Positions 25,567-33,989 of a DNA stretch of 64,000 nt are shown in pieces. The notes beneath the pieces are model-generated. The model was not told where the DNA came from and made no database searches. It worked only from the letters and a program-made list of their open reading frames with translations. A program made the position numbers and the translations under genes. The number at the start of each line of letters is the position of its first letter. Position 1 is the stretch's first letter. Source of the DNA: Anaerolineae bacterium (lineage in GTDB: Bacteria; Chloroflexota; Anaerolineae; Aggregatilineales; Phototrophicaceae); the NCBI GenBank assembly GCA_022843745.1, contig JALHNB010000016.1, positions 82,849 through 146,848 of the forward strand, written 5' to 3'.

Positions 25567-25597
25567 ATATTGATTTTTCAATCAATATTGACAATAT
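25567..25597. promoter_or_regulatory. Overlapping palindromes between divergent citrate synthase genes
   Basis: ATATTGATT (25567-25575) and AATCAATAT (25580-25588) form a perfect inverted repeat; a second one, ATATTG-A-CAATAT, spans 25585-25597 and shares bases with it. The AT-rich block lies 24 bases from the left gene and 65 from the right, so it could be the binding site of the HTH citrate synthase. Confidence 0.5.
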
Positions 25598-25661
25598 ATA
25601 TGCACAGATTTATGATACGTCAAGATGTTCAAGAAATCGAATCACGCAAGGAAAAAAGCTC

Positions 25662-26798
25662 ATGAATGCAACCTTTAGTCCCGGACTCGAAGGCGTTGTC
25701 GCCGCGCAAACCCGCTTGAGCAGCGTGGACGGACTCGCTGGTGAATTGATTATCGCCGGATTCCCGCTGGAAGAACTAGCCGACAAAGCGACATTTGAAG
25801 AAACGGTCTATCTCCTGTGGAACGATGCCCTGCCGAATGCCAAACAACTCGCGGATTTTAAGTCAAATCTGGCTGCTTATCGCGCCATTCCGTCGATTAC
25901 GTTGGACGTGCTGCGCGAAGCCGCGAAACAGCGCCTCGATGTGATGGATGCCTTACGCATGGCCGCCAGCACCATCAGCCTGAATTTGTCGGGCGAAACT
26001 GACGACGATCTGCGCGATGCCTATGCGCTCGTCGCCAGCTTCCCGACGATTGTCGCAGCATATTGGCGCTTGCTGAATGGTCAGCAGCCGCTTGAACCAC
26101 GTGCCAATCTCAGCCACGCCGCCAATTATTTGTACATGCTCACGGGCGAAACACCAACGCCGGAACGTGTGCGTGGGCTGGAAACATATCTGAACACCGT
26201 CACCGATCATGGCCTGAACGCCTCAACTTTCACCGCGCGGGTGATTATTTCAACGGGTTCTGATCTTGTTTCGGCGGTGGTCGGCGCGGTTGGCGCACTC
26301 AAGGGGCCATTGCATGGTGGCGCACCTGGCCCAGCGCTGGATATGGTCTTTGAAATTGGCGAGGCCACAAACGCCGAACCCTATTTACGCGCAAAACTCG
26401 GACGTGGCGAACTGCTGATGGGCTTCGGCCATCGCGTTTACAAAGTGCGCGACCCCCGCGCGGATGTGCTGGCACAGGCGGCGGAAAAATTATTCACGTC
26501 CGGCGGTGATATGGCGCTCTACGAACTGGTGCAGCACGTCGAAAAAACGGCGGTGCGTTTGCTGGAAGAATACAAGCCGGGTCGCAAGCTGCAAACCAAT
26601 GTCGAATTCTACACGGCGCTCTTGCTGCACGGCCTGGGTCTGCCGACAGATTTATTCAGCCCGACTTTTGCCATCAGCCGCGCGGCAGGCTGGATCGCGC
26701 ACTGTTTCGAGCAGCAGTCCGCGAATCGCATCATTCGCCCGCAGTCGGTCTACACAGGCACGAAAGATCGTCAGTGGGTGGCGGTTGAGAAGCGATAA
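25662..26798 (+). CDS. Citrate synthase / 2-methylcitrate synthase
   Basis: A 378-residue type II-like short citrate synthase starting MNATFSPGLEGVVAAQTRLSSVDG, with AAGGA upstream; longer frames would overlap the operator. Active-site elements are LKGPLHGGAPGPALDM (His), GFGHRVYKVRDPRADV (His and Arg) and TNVEFYTALLLHGLG. The last position is normally Asp (NVDFY); here it is Glu, which is a conservative change. It condenses oxaloacetate with acetyl- or propionyl-CoA, feeding the TCA or methylcitrate cycle. The final helix NRIIRPQSVYTG is typical. A rho-independent terminator follows. Confidence 0.9.
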   Translation: MNATFSPGLEGVVAAQTRLSSVDGLAGELIIAGFPLEELADKATFEETVYLLWNDALPNAKQLADFKSNLAAYRAIPSITLDVLREAAKQRLDVMDALRMAASTISLNLSGETDDDLRDAYALVASFPTIVAAYWRLLNGQQPLEPRANLSHAANYLYMLTGETPTPERVRGLETYLNTVTDHGLNASTFTARVIISTGSDLVSAVVGAVGALKGPLHGGAPGPALDMVFEIGEATNAEPYLRAKLGRGELLMGFGHRVYKVRDPRADVLAQAAEKLFTSGGDMALYELVQHVEKTAVRLLEEYKPGRKLQTNVEFYTALLLHGLGLPTDLFSPTFAISRAAGWIAHCFEQQSANRIIRPQSVYTGTKDRQWVAVEKR

Positions 26799-26821
26799 AG
26801 AACGGATTCTGGCGCTGTAGG

Positions 26822-26844
26822 GGCGCACGGCGGTGCGCCTTTTT
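26822..26844 (+). terminator. Rho-independent terminator after citrate synthase (family-2 palindrome)
   Basis: GGCGCAC (26822-26828) pairs with GTGCGCC (26833-26839) over a four-base loop and is followed by TTTTT. The upstream GTAGGGGCG marks it as a family-2 palindrome whose right end has become a T-tract. Confidence 0.75.
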
Positions 26845-26868
26845 GATTTAGAAATCCAGAAGCAGTTT

Positions 26869-27126
26869 CTATTTGTGAGAAGTCTTGTCGTATTCCAAAT
26901 AGGCTTCCAGAATAGTGAAAATATCATTCGCACTTTGCTCTATGCTATTCAAAAATTGCTCTTGTTCCTCATCAGTCAACTTTCCACTTTCATGTTTCAT
27001 ATAAGCAGCGTTGGAGACAATTATGCTTGCTCGATTCCTCAAGTCATGCGCCAAATGACCAGCGATTTCGGAGGCAGAAATTTTCGACAACGACACCAAA
27101 TAGTTTTCTTTAGAAAAATTTGTCAA
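26869..27126 (-). CDS. Orphan histidine-kinase dimerisation (DHp/HisKA) domain, possibly truncated
   Basis: An 85-residue protein whose core SASEIAGHLAHDLRNRASII is a typical H-box with the phosphoacceptor His in HDLRN, followed by a second helix LNSIEQSANDIFTILEAYL. No sensor region precedes it and no ATPase domain follows before the stop. It may be a remnant of a larger sensor kinase or a stand-alone phosphotransfer or dimerisation module. Local bases are more AT-rich than the flanking genes. No strong ribosome site is visible before the ATG at 27126. It is 33 bases downstream of the glycosyltransferase gene on the same strand. Confidence 0.6.
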   Translation of the reverse strand: MTNFSKENYLVSLSKISASEIAGHLAHDLRNRASIIVSNAAYMKHESGKLTDEEQEQFLNSIEQSANDIFTILEAYLEYDKTSHK

Positions 27127-27159
27127 TTAGGTTCGCTCCATAGTGAAGTTCTAGCCGTC

Positions 27160-28482
27160 TCAAATCCTAGATTCTGTCAGCGTCTTCCAATTCACAGCCT
27201 TCAAGTTCAGCACAGGTTGCCGTGTCGCCACCAGCTTTTCGATCAGCGCGACGGCCTCGACAGCAGCATCCTGTTTGGCGAATTCGGCCTTCATCTGTTC
27301 AGCATTCGCCTTGTAACGCCCATCGCTCAGAATCGTTTTGACGGCGTTCCGAACCTGCTCTGGCGTGGGTCGATTAGTCTTGAGGTTGATGCCCACGCCT
27401 GTGTATGCCGCCCGATTGCCAACTTCCGGCTTATCCTCAGTGTTGCCCGCGCAGATCACCGGAACACCCTGCGCCAGCGCAAACGTGACTCCACCATAGC
27501 CACCGTTGGTTATCATAACATCGACATGCGGCATCAACTGATCAAACGGGATAAATTTTTCCATCCGAACATTCGACGGCACAGGCAGTTTCAACGCTGC
27601 CGGATCAGCTGTCGCCACCACCAGAACATCCTCGTTAGCAAGCGCCTGAAGCGTCGGCGCGATCAATTCATCGAACTGCGTGGCAACCGTACCCTGTGTC
27701 ACCAGCGCAACTGGCTTGGAGGTATTCACAATATCATCCCACCATGCGGGAGTCTGGAAATTGCCTTTTAATTCTGGCAGCAGCGGCCCGATGAAATGTA
27801 CACTGTCCGGCAAATCGGTGCGCGGATACTCAAACGCGGCGACAGTCGGTTGCAGATAGAGCATGGGCGAAAACATTGGCGCAAAAGGCTGCGGCGGCAG
27901 GCCGACTTTTGCCAGATGCTCGTACAAAAATGCGTTGACATCGCGAAAAATAACATTCGTCGCTATAAACGATAACATCTGATTTTTGAGCTTGCCGATC
28001 AGCGAATAATCCGGCATCATGCCTAGCCCGAACGGTGGCACATCCTTGCTGGGAAGCCCCAATACGCTGATGTTGAAAACCGCCCACAGGGGGATTTCCC
28101 CCTTTTGGTAAAGCACCATCGCACCCGTAAAAGCGGGGTCAGACAGCACCACATCCGGCTTCCAGGTTTTAAATAAATCGCGCAGGTCTTCTGTTTCTCC
28201 CACGATCTGCTCAATAAAAACGTGTTTAAAGTCGAACTTGATTTGGTTCAAACTCGCCAGTTTCGCACGCTCAGGGAAAGCCAAAGTCAGATTAGCATCG
28301 TCGTAGTCATACGCGCGGGTCATCGGGACATATTGTGCGCCCGCTGCTCCAATCTTTGCCTTGAACTTCGCGCCCGTATAAAAGCGAACGGTATGACCGC
28401 TTTGCGCCAGCTTTCGGGCGATCACCAGCGCCGGGTTGATATGGCCTGTGATGGGATGTGTGCAAATCAGGATGCTTGCCAT
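27160..28482 (-). CDS. Glycosyltransferase, GT1/MGT type
   Basis: A 440-residue GT-B enzyme. The start MASILICTHPITGHINPALVIARKL carries the substrate-side histidine of the GT1 family; it is preferred over upstream ATGs because AAAGGAG lies nine bases before it. The C-terminal half holds the donor-binding signature region VDVMITNGGYGGVTFALAQGVPVICAG, in place of the usual HGGxxT. Macrolide and sterol glycosyltransferases look like this. The His of the donor-binding motif is replaced by Asn (TNGG), as in many bacterial members. It transfers a nucleotide-activated sugar to a small molecule; acceptor unknown. Confidence 0.85.
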   Translation of the reverse strand: MASILICTHPITGHINPALVIARKLAQSGHTVRFYTGAKFKAKIGAAGAQYVPMTRAYDYDDANLTLAFPERAKLASLNQIKFDFKHVFIEQIVGETEDLRDLFKTWKPDVVLSDPAFTGAMVLYQKGEIPLWAVFNISVLGLPSKDVPPFGLGMMPDYSLIGKLKNQMLSFIATNVIFRDVNAFLYEHLAKVGLPPQPFAPMFSPMLYLQPTVAAFEYPRTDLPDSVHFIGPLLPELKGNFQTPAWWDDIVNTSKPVALVTQGTVATQFDELIAPTLQALANEDVLVVATADPAALKLPVPSNVRMEKFIPFDQLMPHVDVMITNGGYGGVTFALAQGVPVICAGNTEDKPEVGNRAAYTGVGINLKTNRPTPEQVRNAVKTILSDGRYKANAEQMKAEFAKQDAAVEAVALIEKLVATRQPVLNLKAVNWKTLTESRI

Positions 28483-28546
28483 TGAAACCATCTCCTTTAG
28501 GCATGAATTATGATTCAGTAATTTTGAGATGTTTTCAGGATACAAC

Positions 28547-28586
28547 AAATTGAGCAGTCATCAACAGGTCAATGACTGCTCAATTT
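28547..28586. terminator. Strong hairpin downstream of pepA
   Basis: A 15-base perfect inverted repeat (28547-28561 with 28572-28586) around a 10-base loop, 33 bases beyond the pepA stop on the minus strand. The arm ends are A/T-rich, so a termination role is plausible. Confidence 0.6.
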
Positions 28587-28618
28587 TTGCTCAGTTTTCA
28601 GTCAGATAATTGTTGTTC

Positions 28619-30136
28619 TTACTTCCCCCACCCTCGCACGAAATCGGCCAGCAGCCGTGCGCCAAAACCCGTCGCGCCTTTTGACGGCACATAGGGGTTA
28701 TCGCTGGAACCGCTGAGGCTGTCGATTCCGGCTAATCCGGCCATATCAATGTGCGCCCAGGCAGGATAATCGACAAAATGCTTGAGGAAAATGGCTGCCG
28801 TCGCCGCGCCGCCGAAACGCCCACCTGTGTTTTTGATGTCTGCCGCCTGTGATTCGATCTGCTTGTCGTATTCAGGGAACAGCGGAAGCGGCCAGAGTTT
28901 CTCAGTTGTCCGGCTGGCAGCTCCCATCAGCGCATCCGTCAGCTTATCATCGGTGCTGAACACACCCGCCGCAACCGTGCCGAGCGCCACCACACATGCG
29001 CCTGTCAACGTAGCAATATCAACCACCGCCGCAGGTTTGTAGCGCGAGGCGAATACCAGCGCATCCGCCAGGATCAGCCGTCCCTCGGCATCGGTGCTGA
29101 TAACCTCAATCGTCACGCCGTTGCTGGCACGCAGCACTTCCTGCGGACGGAAGGCATTGCCGCTAATCATGTTGTCCGTAGCGGGGATTAGACCCACCAC
29201 GTGCAGCGGCAGCTTGAGCGCACCGATAATCCGCATCGCGCCGATCACCGCGCCACCGCCCGCCATATCCGCCTTCATGCCGACCATGCCATCGCTCGTT
29301 TTGATACTGTAGCCGCCAGTATCAAATGTTACGCCCTTGCCGATCAACACAATGGTGTCAAGTTCCTCGGCTTTATCGGCGTTATGCTCCATGATGATAA
29401 ATCGCGGCGGCGTATCGCTGCCCTGCGCCACACCCAGCAGTGCGCCCATTCCCAGCGCTTCAATCTGCTTTTTTTTCAAGACCTCAATTTTCAGGCCAAC
29501 CGCTTCTGCAACCTCACCTGCCACTTGTGCCATGTACGCCGGATCGCAAACATTCGGCGGCAAATTGACCAGATCGCGCGTCAGCTTGACACCTTCAGCA
29601 ATCGCCAGGCCCGCGTCAATGCCCTGCTGTGCAGCGGATACATCCTTCTTGTTCGAAACAATGATGTCGAGCGATTTGGGGAATACTTCCGGCGGCGCTT
29701 CCTTTTTCTGTCCGGTGTAGTTGTAAATTGCCAGCAGGCTGCCCTCGGTGATCGCCTCAGCGGAGGTGTCAATCGCCAACCCGCCTGCTCCCGCGCCATG
29801 CAAAATCGTCACGACTTTCGCAGCCTTAAGGTCGCCCGCTTTTTTGATCGCATGAGCCGCAGCCCGCCGCACCGAATCCGCCTTAAAATCCTCTTGTTTA
29901 CCCAGGCCGACCAGAATCACCCGTTTCGCCGGAACTACGCCGCGCGGATACAACACGGCAACCTGACCAGCCTTGCCGATAAAATCACCGCTGTCGATGA
30001 CTTCGCTGATCGCGCCCTTGAGCGCATCGTCAACCGCTTTGGTCGCGCCGTCGGGGTGGGCATCCTGAAACAGATTCACGATAATGACATCGGCCTCAAT
30101 CGTTTGAATCTGGCCGGAAATAACCTTCACATCCAT
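28619..30136 (-). CDS. pepA: Leucyl aminopeptidase (M17 family)
   Basis: A 505-residue cytosolic aminopeptidase. The ATG at 30136 has GGAGG six bases upstream and is preferred to the one at 30154. The C-terminal catalytic domain shows the metal-binding segments VTFDTGGYSIKTSDGM (with the catalytic Lys), MKADMAGGGAV, and VISTDAEGRLILADAL with the conserved Asp, Glu and Arg. The usual NTDAEGR reads STDAEGR. It releases N-terminal residues from peptides with two metal ions, as a hexamer. Length is normal for PepA. A strong hairpin follows the stop. Confidence 0.93.
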   Translation of the reverse strand: MDVKVISGQIQTIEADVIIVNLFQDAHPDGATKAVDDALKGAISEVIDSGDFIGKAGQVAVLYPRGVVPAKRVILVGLGKQEDFKADSVRRAAAHAIKKAGDLKAAKVVTILHGAGAGGLAIDTSAEAITEGSLLAIYNYTGQKKEAPPEVFPKSLDIIVSNKKDVSAAQQGIDAGLAIAEGVKLTRDLVNLPPNVCDPAYMAQVAGEVAEAVGLKIEVLKKKQIEALGMGALLGVAQGSDTPPRFIIMEHNADKAEELDTIVLIGKGVTFDTGGYSIKTSDGMVGMKADMAGGGAVIGAMRIIGALKLPLHVVGLIPATDNMISGNAFRPQEVLRASNGVTIEVISTDAEGRLILADALVFASRYKPAAVVDIATLTGACVVALGTVAAGVFSTDDKLTDALMGAASRTTEKLWPLPLFPEYDKQIESQAADIKNTGGRFGGAATAAIFLKHFVDYPAWAHIDMAGLAGIDSLSGSSDNPYVPSKGATGFGARLLADFVRGWGK

Positions 30137-30443
30137 AGGAATCCTCCACAGCATTCAAAATTATTTGACTCGATTGTACCGCATGGCTTCAGAACCATGT
30201 TGGACTAATTTTCGGTGTGAAATTTGGAGATTTTTACCAGAAACGCAACGGCGCCAGGTAGACTAGCGCCGCTGCACAGGAGGAAAGATGATCATGGAGT
30301 ATTATCGCAAACAGCATGTTGTTTGTACTTTTATCCTATAGCAATCGTCAGAATTAAAGCGTTGAGAATTATGAACTTTTCATGAATAATGATCGCGCTA
30401 CAAAATTGGCTCATTTGGCCTGAATATATCCAAAGGAATTTAT
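30137..30443. other. 307-base intergenic region between pepA and GH127
   Basis: No protein is supported here. It holds the leader of pepA on the minus strand, a small GC hairpin (CGGCGC at 30249-30254 with GCGCCG at 30266-30271), and a candidate promoter for the GH127 gene at 30362-30390. Confidence 0.6.
30362..30390 (+). promoter_or_regulatory. Candidate promoter of the GH127 gene
   Basis: TTGAGA (30362-30367) and AATAAT (30385-30390) are spaced 17 bases apart, each differing by one or two bases from the sigma-70 consensus, and lie 54 bases before the start codon. Confidence 0.5.
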
Positions 30444-32294
30444 ATGATTAAGACCACCAACAGCCCACATGTCCATTGGCAAGCGCTGCCCCCAACCAGC
30501 ATGACGCTGAACGGTGGCATGTGGTCGCAGCGGCAGGCGATTAACCGCCAGATCAGCCTGCGACATGGGTATAACATGCTCGAATCGGCAGGTAATTTTC
30601 ACGATTTACGGCTGGCTGCTGGGCTTATCGAAGGGACATATCGCGGGCCGCTGTTTATGGACTCCGATCTGTATAAATGGCTGGAAGCAGTAGCCTGGGA
30701 GATCGCCAATAACCCCGACGACGAATTGCAGCGCATGATGGACGAAACGGTTGAGTTGATCGAGGCCGCGCAAACGCCGGAAGGCTATCTCAATTCGTTT
30801 TATCAGGTCGCCGAGCCACAGCGCCGTTGGGTCAACCTGAAGGATGGTCATGAGCTTTATTGTTTTGGTCATTTGGCTCACGCTGCTGTCGCTCATCATC
30901 GCGTGACAGGCAGTGATCGTCTCCTGAATGTCGCGAAGCGCTTTGCAGACTATATTGGCTCGGTCTTTGGCCCCGGCAAACGCCCGGTTACAGACGGTCA
31001 TCCCGAAAGCGAAATGGCGCTCATCGAACTCTATCGCGAAACAGGTGAACGTCGTTTTCTCGATCTCGCGCTGTTCATCCTCGAACAACGCGGACAGAAT
31101 CTGCTCGGTGCCAATCAAAATGCTGGTTATTATCAGGATCGCGTCCCTATCAAGCAGTCAACCATCGTTGAGGGTCATGCCGTCCGCGCACTCTATCTGG
31201 CGTCCGGTGTCACTGATGCTTACATCGAAACGGGCGACCAGGCCTGGTTAAATTCCGTCCATGCCCAGTGGCACGATTTCACCAGCGGTAAGATGTTCAT
31301 TACGGGCGGCGCTGGGTCGCGGCACGATGGTGAATCGTTCGGTCAGGCCTATGAACTACCCAATGACCGCTGCTATTGCGAAACCTGCGCGGCTATCGCC
31401 AGCGTCCTCTGGAATTGGCGAATGCTTTTGACGACAGGTGAAGGCCGCTTCGCCGACCTGATCGAGCGCACACTCTATAATGGCTTTTTGAGCGGCGTTT
31501 CACTCGATGGTCGCGGCTTCTTTTATGTCAATCCGCTGATGAGCCGGGGAGGATATACACGCCCGGAATGGCATGGTTGCGCCTGCTGCCCGCCAAACGT
31601 CATGCGGATGCTCTCGTCCATCACCCATTATTTCGCAACTGCCGACGACTCCGGCCTTCAAATTCATCAGTACGCGCCGGGTAAATTAAAGTCGGGAAAA
31701 ATCGGCTTACGAATCGAGACGGATTTTCCCTGGCAAGGGGTCGTGAAATTTACGGTTAATGAATCACCTGCTGAGGCTTGGGCGCTCAAGCTGCGTGTCC
31801 CCGCATGGAGCGATTTCACGACTCTGAGGATCAATGGTCAGGCTATTGATTTGCCATCCGTTAACCAGGGCTATGTCACGATTGATCGCACCTGGAATCC
31901 GGGTGACTCGCTGGAAATCTGTTTCGCGATAAGTCCCCGCCTCACCGAAGCCCATCCCCGCATTGACCCCACGCGCGGCAGCCTGACTATCGAACGTGGC
32001 CCGCTGGTTTACTGCCTGGAACAAATTGACAGCACTGCGAATATCGCGGATGTGGAAATTGACCCCGCCGCGCCGCTGCAAACCGAATGGCAGCCCGATG
32101 TGATGGGCGGGACAATGTTCGTCAAAGTCGGTGGTTATGCCGTCGATACCAGCGATTGGGGCGATACGCTTTACCGGACAAGCGGCAAGCAGGAAGTCAA
32201 AAAGCAGCCTGTTCAGCTTACTGCCGTGCCTTACCAATTGTGGTCGAACCGTGATTCTGGTGCGATGCGCGTGTGGATTCCGAAGTCAAAATAA
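30444..32294 (+). CDS. Glycoside hydrolase family 127, beta-L-arabinofuranosidase-like
   Basis: A 616-residue (alpha/alpha)6-barrel enzyme without a signal peptide. The diagnostic zinc-thiolate active site of the family is present: NDRCYCETCAAIAS (Glu and Cys ligands, about residue 310) and GCACCPPNVMRML (Cys ligands and catalytic Cys, about residue 377). Members remove beta-L-arabinofuranose units from plant oligosaccharides. The beta-sandwich C-terminus (VKFTVNESPAEAWALKLRVPAW) is also typical. It is cytoplasmic, so substrates would be imported oligosaccharides. AAAGGAA lies upstream of the ATG. Sugar-acid genes 5-10 kb away could use the released pentose. Confidence 0.9.
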   Translation: MIKTTNSPHVHWQALPPTSMTLNGGMWSQRQAINRQISLRHGYNMLESAGNFHDLRLAAGLIEGTYRGPLFMDSDLYKWLEAVAWEIANNPDDELQRMMDETVELIEAAQTPEGYLNSFYQVAEPQRRWVNLKDGHELYCFGHLAHAAVAHHRVTGSDRLLNVAKRFADYIGSVFGPGKRPVTDGHPESEMALIELYRETGERRFLDLALFILEQRGQNLLGANQNAGYYQDRVPIKQSTIVEGHAVRALYLASGVTDAYIETGDQAWLNSVHAQWHDFTSGKMFITGGAGSRHDGESFGQAYELPNDRCYCETCAAIASVLWNWRMLLTTGEGRFADLIERTLYNGFLSGVSLDGRGFFYVNPLMSRGGYTRPEWHGCACCPPNVMRMLSSITHYFATADDSGLQIHQYAPGKLKSGKIGLRIETDFPWQGVVKFTVNESPAEAWALKLRVPAWSDFTTLRINGQAIDLPSVNQGYVTIDRTWNPGDSLEICFAISPRLTEAHPRIDPTRGSLTIERGPLVYCLEQIDSTANIADVEIDPAAPLQTEWQPDVMGGTMFVKVGGYAVDTSDWGDTLYRTSGKQEVKKQPVQLTAVPYQLWSNRDSGAMRVWIPKSK

Positions 32295-32515
32295 ATGCGT
32301 TTTCAGAGGGCAATCTGTTGAACAAATTGCCCTCTGAAATCAATGGTGATTTACAAGCCCCATAGATACTTGCGCTTTTGGATATGCAACAACATCATTG
32401 TTGACAAAATAGCGATCACTCATGCTTTGATGTAAAATCCCTGACAGACAAAAGTGGTTTACTTCTACAGACCTTCTCTGCAATTCACAATAATAACCAT
32501 ACTTCAGGGACTAGC

Positions 32516-33883
32516 GTGTTATCTAAAAAATTGATCCCTCATTTTGCTGTCTTTTGTATTATGATTGTAATTTCACTGATTTCCCCACTCGAATTTATTT
32601 CATCTCAAGCCGATTGTTCTGATCTCCTTCCAACCCGTTTATCAGTAGGTCTATATGGGCGCGTTGCGGATGCACCAACCAATCTCCGATCCGGCTCGTC
32701 AACGCGCAGTTCGGTGATCGAAAAAATGCCGTCAGGAACCGAGTTCGAAATTCTTCGCGGGCCACGATGCGGCTGGTATAGATGGTGGCAGGTGCAACTC
32801 GCCGATGGAACGACAGGATGGGTAGCCGAAGGTGAAGGCAATAGATATTTCATAGAGCCTTTGCAAAACGCGGCAACCCCTGTGGCAACCTCCGTAGCTG
32901 CTTCCCTGACAGTTTCCCCGGCAGAGCCTACGACAACACCTGACGCTCAAGTCTCACCCGAAAGATGTACCGTTACGATCCCTCCCGAATCCACGTCCCA
33001 GTTGATTAACGCGATTAATGCTGCCAATGTCGATGATTCGCTGGATACGATTTGCCTGGAAGCAGGAATCTATTCCCTGGCAAATGTTGACAATACAAAT
33101 GATGAAAATGGGCCAAATGGCTTGCCTATCATTAACTCCCCCATCACCATCGTCGCCAAAGAACCAGATGCCACCACCATCGAACGTGCCACAAATGCCG
33201 CTGAATTCCGTATCTTTGAAGTGGCGGCGACAGGTCACTTAACGCTTGAGAGTGTCCGAATTACGCGCGGCAATCCCGGCTGGGTTTACTACGGGGGCGG
33301 CATTTACAATAATGGTGGAACATTAACGATCCGCGACAGCCAGTTTTTAGGCCATCATGCGGTGATTGGCGGTGCGATTCTAAATGCCTCCGGGCAACTC
33401 GACATCGCAAATTCAACATTCATCGGTAACAGCGCTGAAAACTTCGGTGGCGCAATCGTCAACAATAAAGATGGCATCGCGATTGTGAACGGCAGCCGTT
33501 TCTCGGACAACAGCGTGACCAATATCAGCAGCAATCGCCTCTATGTCGGTGGCGCATTCTTTAACAATGGCACGTTGAACATCATCAATACCATTCTTAC
33601 CGAGAACCGCGCGAAAGATAACGCCAGTTCGATTTTCAACGACGGCATCCTGACCATTATTGGAAGCTGTATTTTTAACAATCAGGTAGAACTTGACGAT
33701 GCCGGGGAGCCGCGTGAGATTACAAGCATATTTAACGAGGCCGATGAACCCATCAACGCGCTTAGTAACTGGTGGGGAACGAGCGATGGGCCTTCTGGCG
33801 CTGGGACAGGCTCAGGCGATGCGATAAGCGCAAATATTAGTTTCACGCCATTTCTGGATGACCCGGAATGCCCGCTTGACTAA
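32516..33883 (+). CDS. Secreted SH3-domain protein with right-handed beta-helix repeats
   Basis: A 455-residue protein from a GTG at 32516 with CAGGGA upstream. Residues 5-30 are a signal peptide (PHFAVFCIMIVISLIS). Residues about 40-115 form a bacterial SH3 domain (APTNLRSGSSTRSSVIEKM, WWQVQLADGTTGWVAE). A Thr/Pro-rich linker follows. From about residue 145 the chain has a CSLREA-like start and then imperfect repeats (GGAILNASGQLDIANSTF, GGAIVNNKDGIAIVNGSRF, GGAFFNNGTLNIINTIL) of the polymorphic beta-helix type, ending with a NWWGTSDGPSG motif. It is probably exported and attaches to the wall or to polysaccharide; no catalytic site is evident. Confidence 0.82.
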   Translation: MLSKKLIPHFAVFCIMIVISLISPLEFISSQADCSDLLPTRLSVGLYGRVADAPTNLRSGSSTRSSVIEKMPSGTEFEILRGPRCGWYRWWQVQLADGTTGWVAEGEGNRYFIEPLQNAATPVATSVAASLTVSPAEPTTTPDAQVSPERCTVTIPPESTSQLINAINAANVDDSLDTICLEAGIYSLANVDNTNDENGPNGLPIINSPITIVAKEPDATTIERATNAAEFRIFEVAATGHLTLESVRITRGNPGWVYYGGGIYNNGGTLTIRDSQFLGHHAVIGGAILNASGQLDIANSTFIGNSAENFGGAIVNNKDGIAIVNGSRFSDNSVTNISSNRLYVGGAFFNNGTLNIINTILTENRAKDNASSIFNDGILTIIGSCIFNNQVELDDAGEPREITSIFNEADEPINALSNWWGTSDGPSGAGTGSGDAISANISFTPFLDDPECPLD

Positions 33884-33944
33884 GTGGCTTTTATTTCTGA
33901 TGTTTTATAAAGAAATGGGATTCGCAGCGTATGTCACAATAAGA

Positions 33945-33969
33945 AAACCCCTCCGTTAAGAAGGGGTTT
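33945..33969. terminator. Bidirectional terminator between beta-helix gene and gyrB
   Basis: AAACCCCT (33945-33952) pairs with AGGGGTTT (33962-33969) over a nine-base loop, flanked by A-rich and T-rich sides, exactly between the two 3' ends. Confidence 0.75.
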
Positions 33970-33989
33970 CTTACATACAATTCGAGAAA

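Noticed and set aside
26833..27771. A long open plus-strand frame (312 codons) opposite the glycosyltransferase.
   Set aside because: It lies antisense to a clear GT1 gene and the DHp-domain frame, and has no recognisable domain or ribosome site.
29201..30208. A long open plus-strand frame (335 codons) opposite pepA.
   Set aside because: The minus strand encodes a complete M17 aminopeptidase with all active-site segments; the antisense frame is rich in Arg/His as expected for a shadow.
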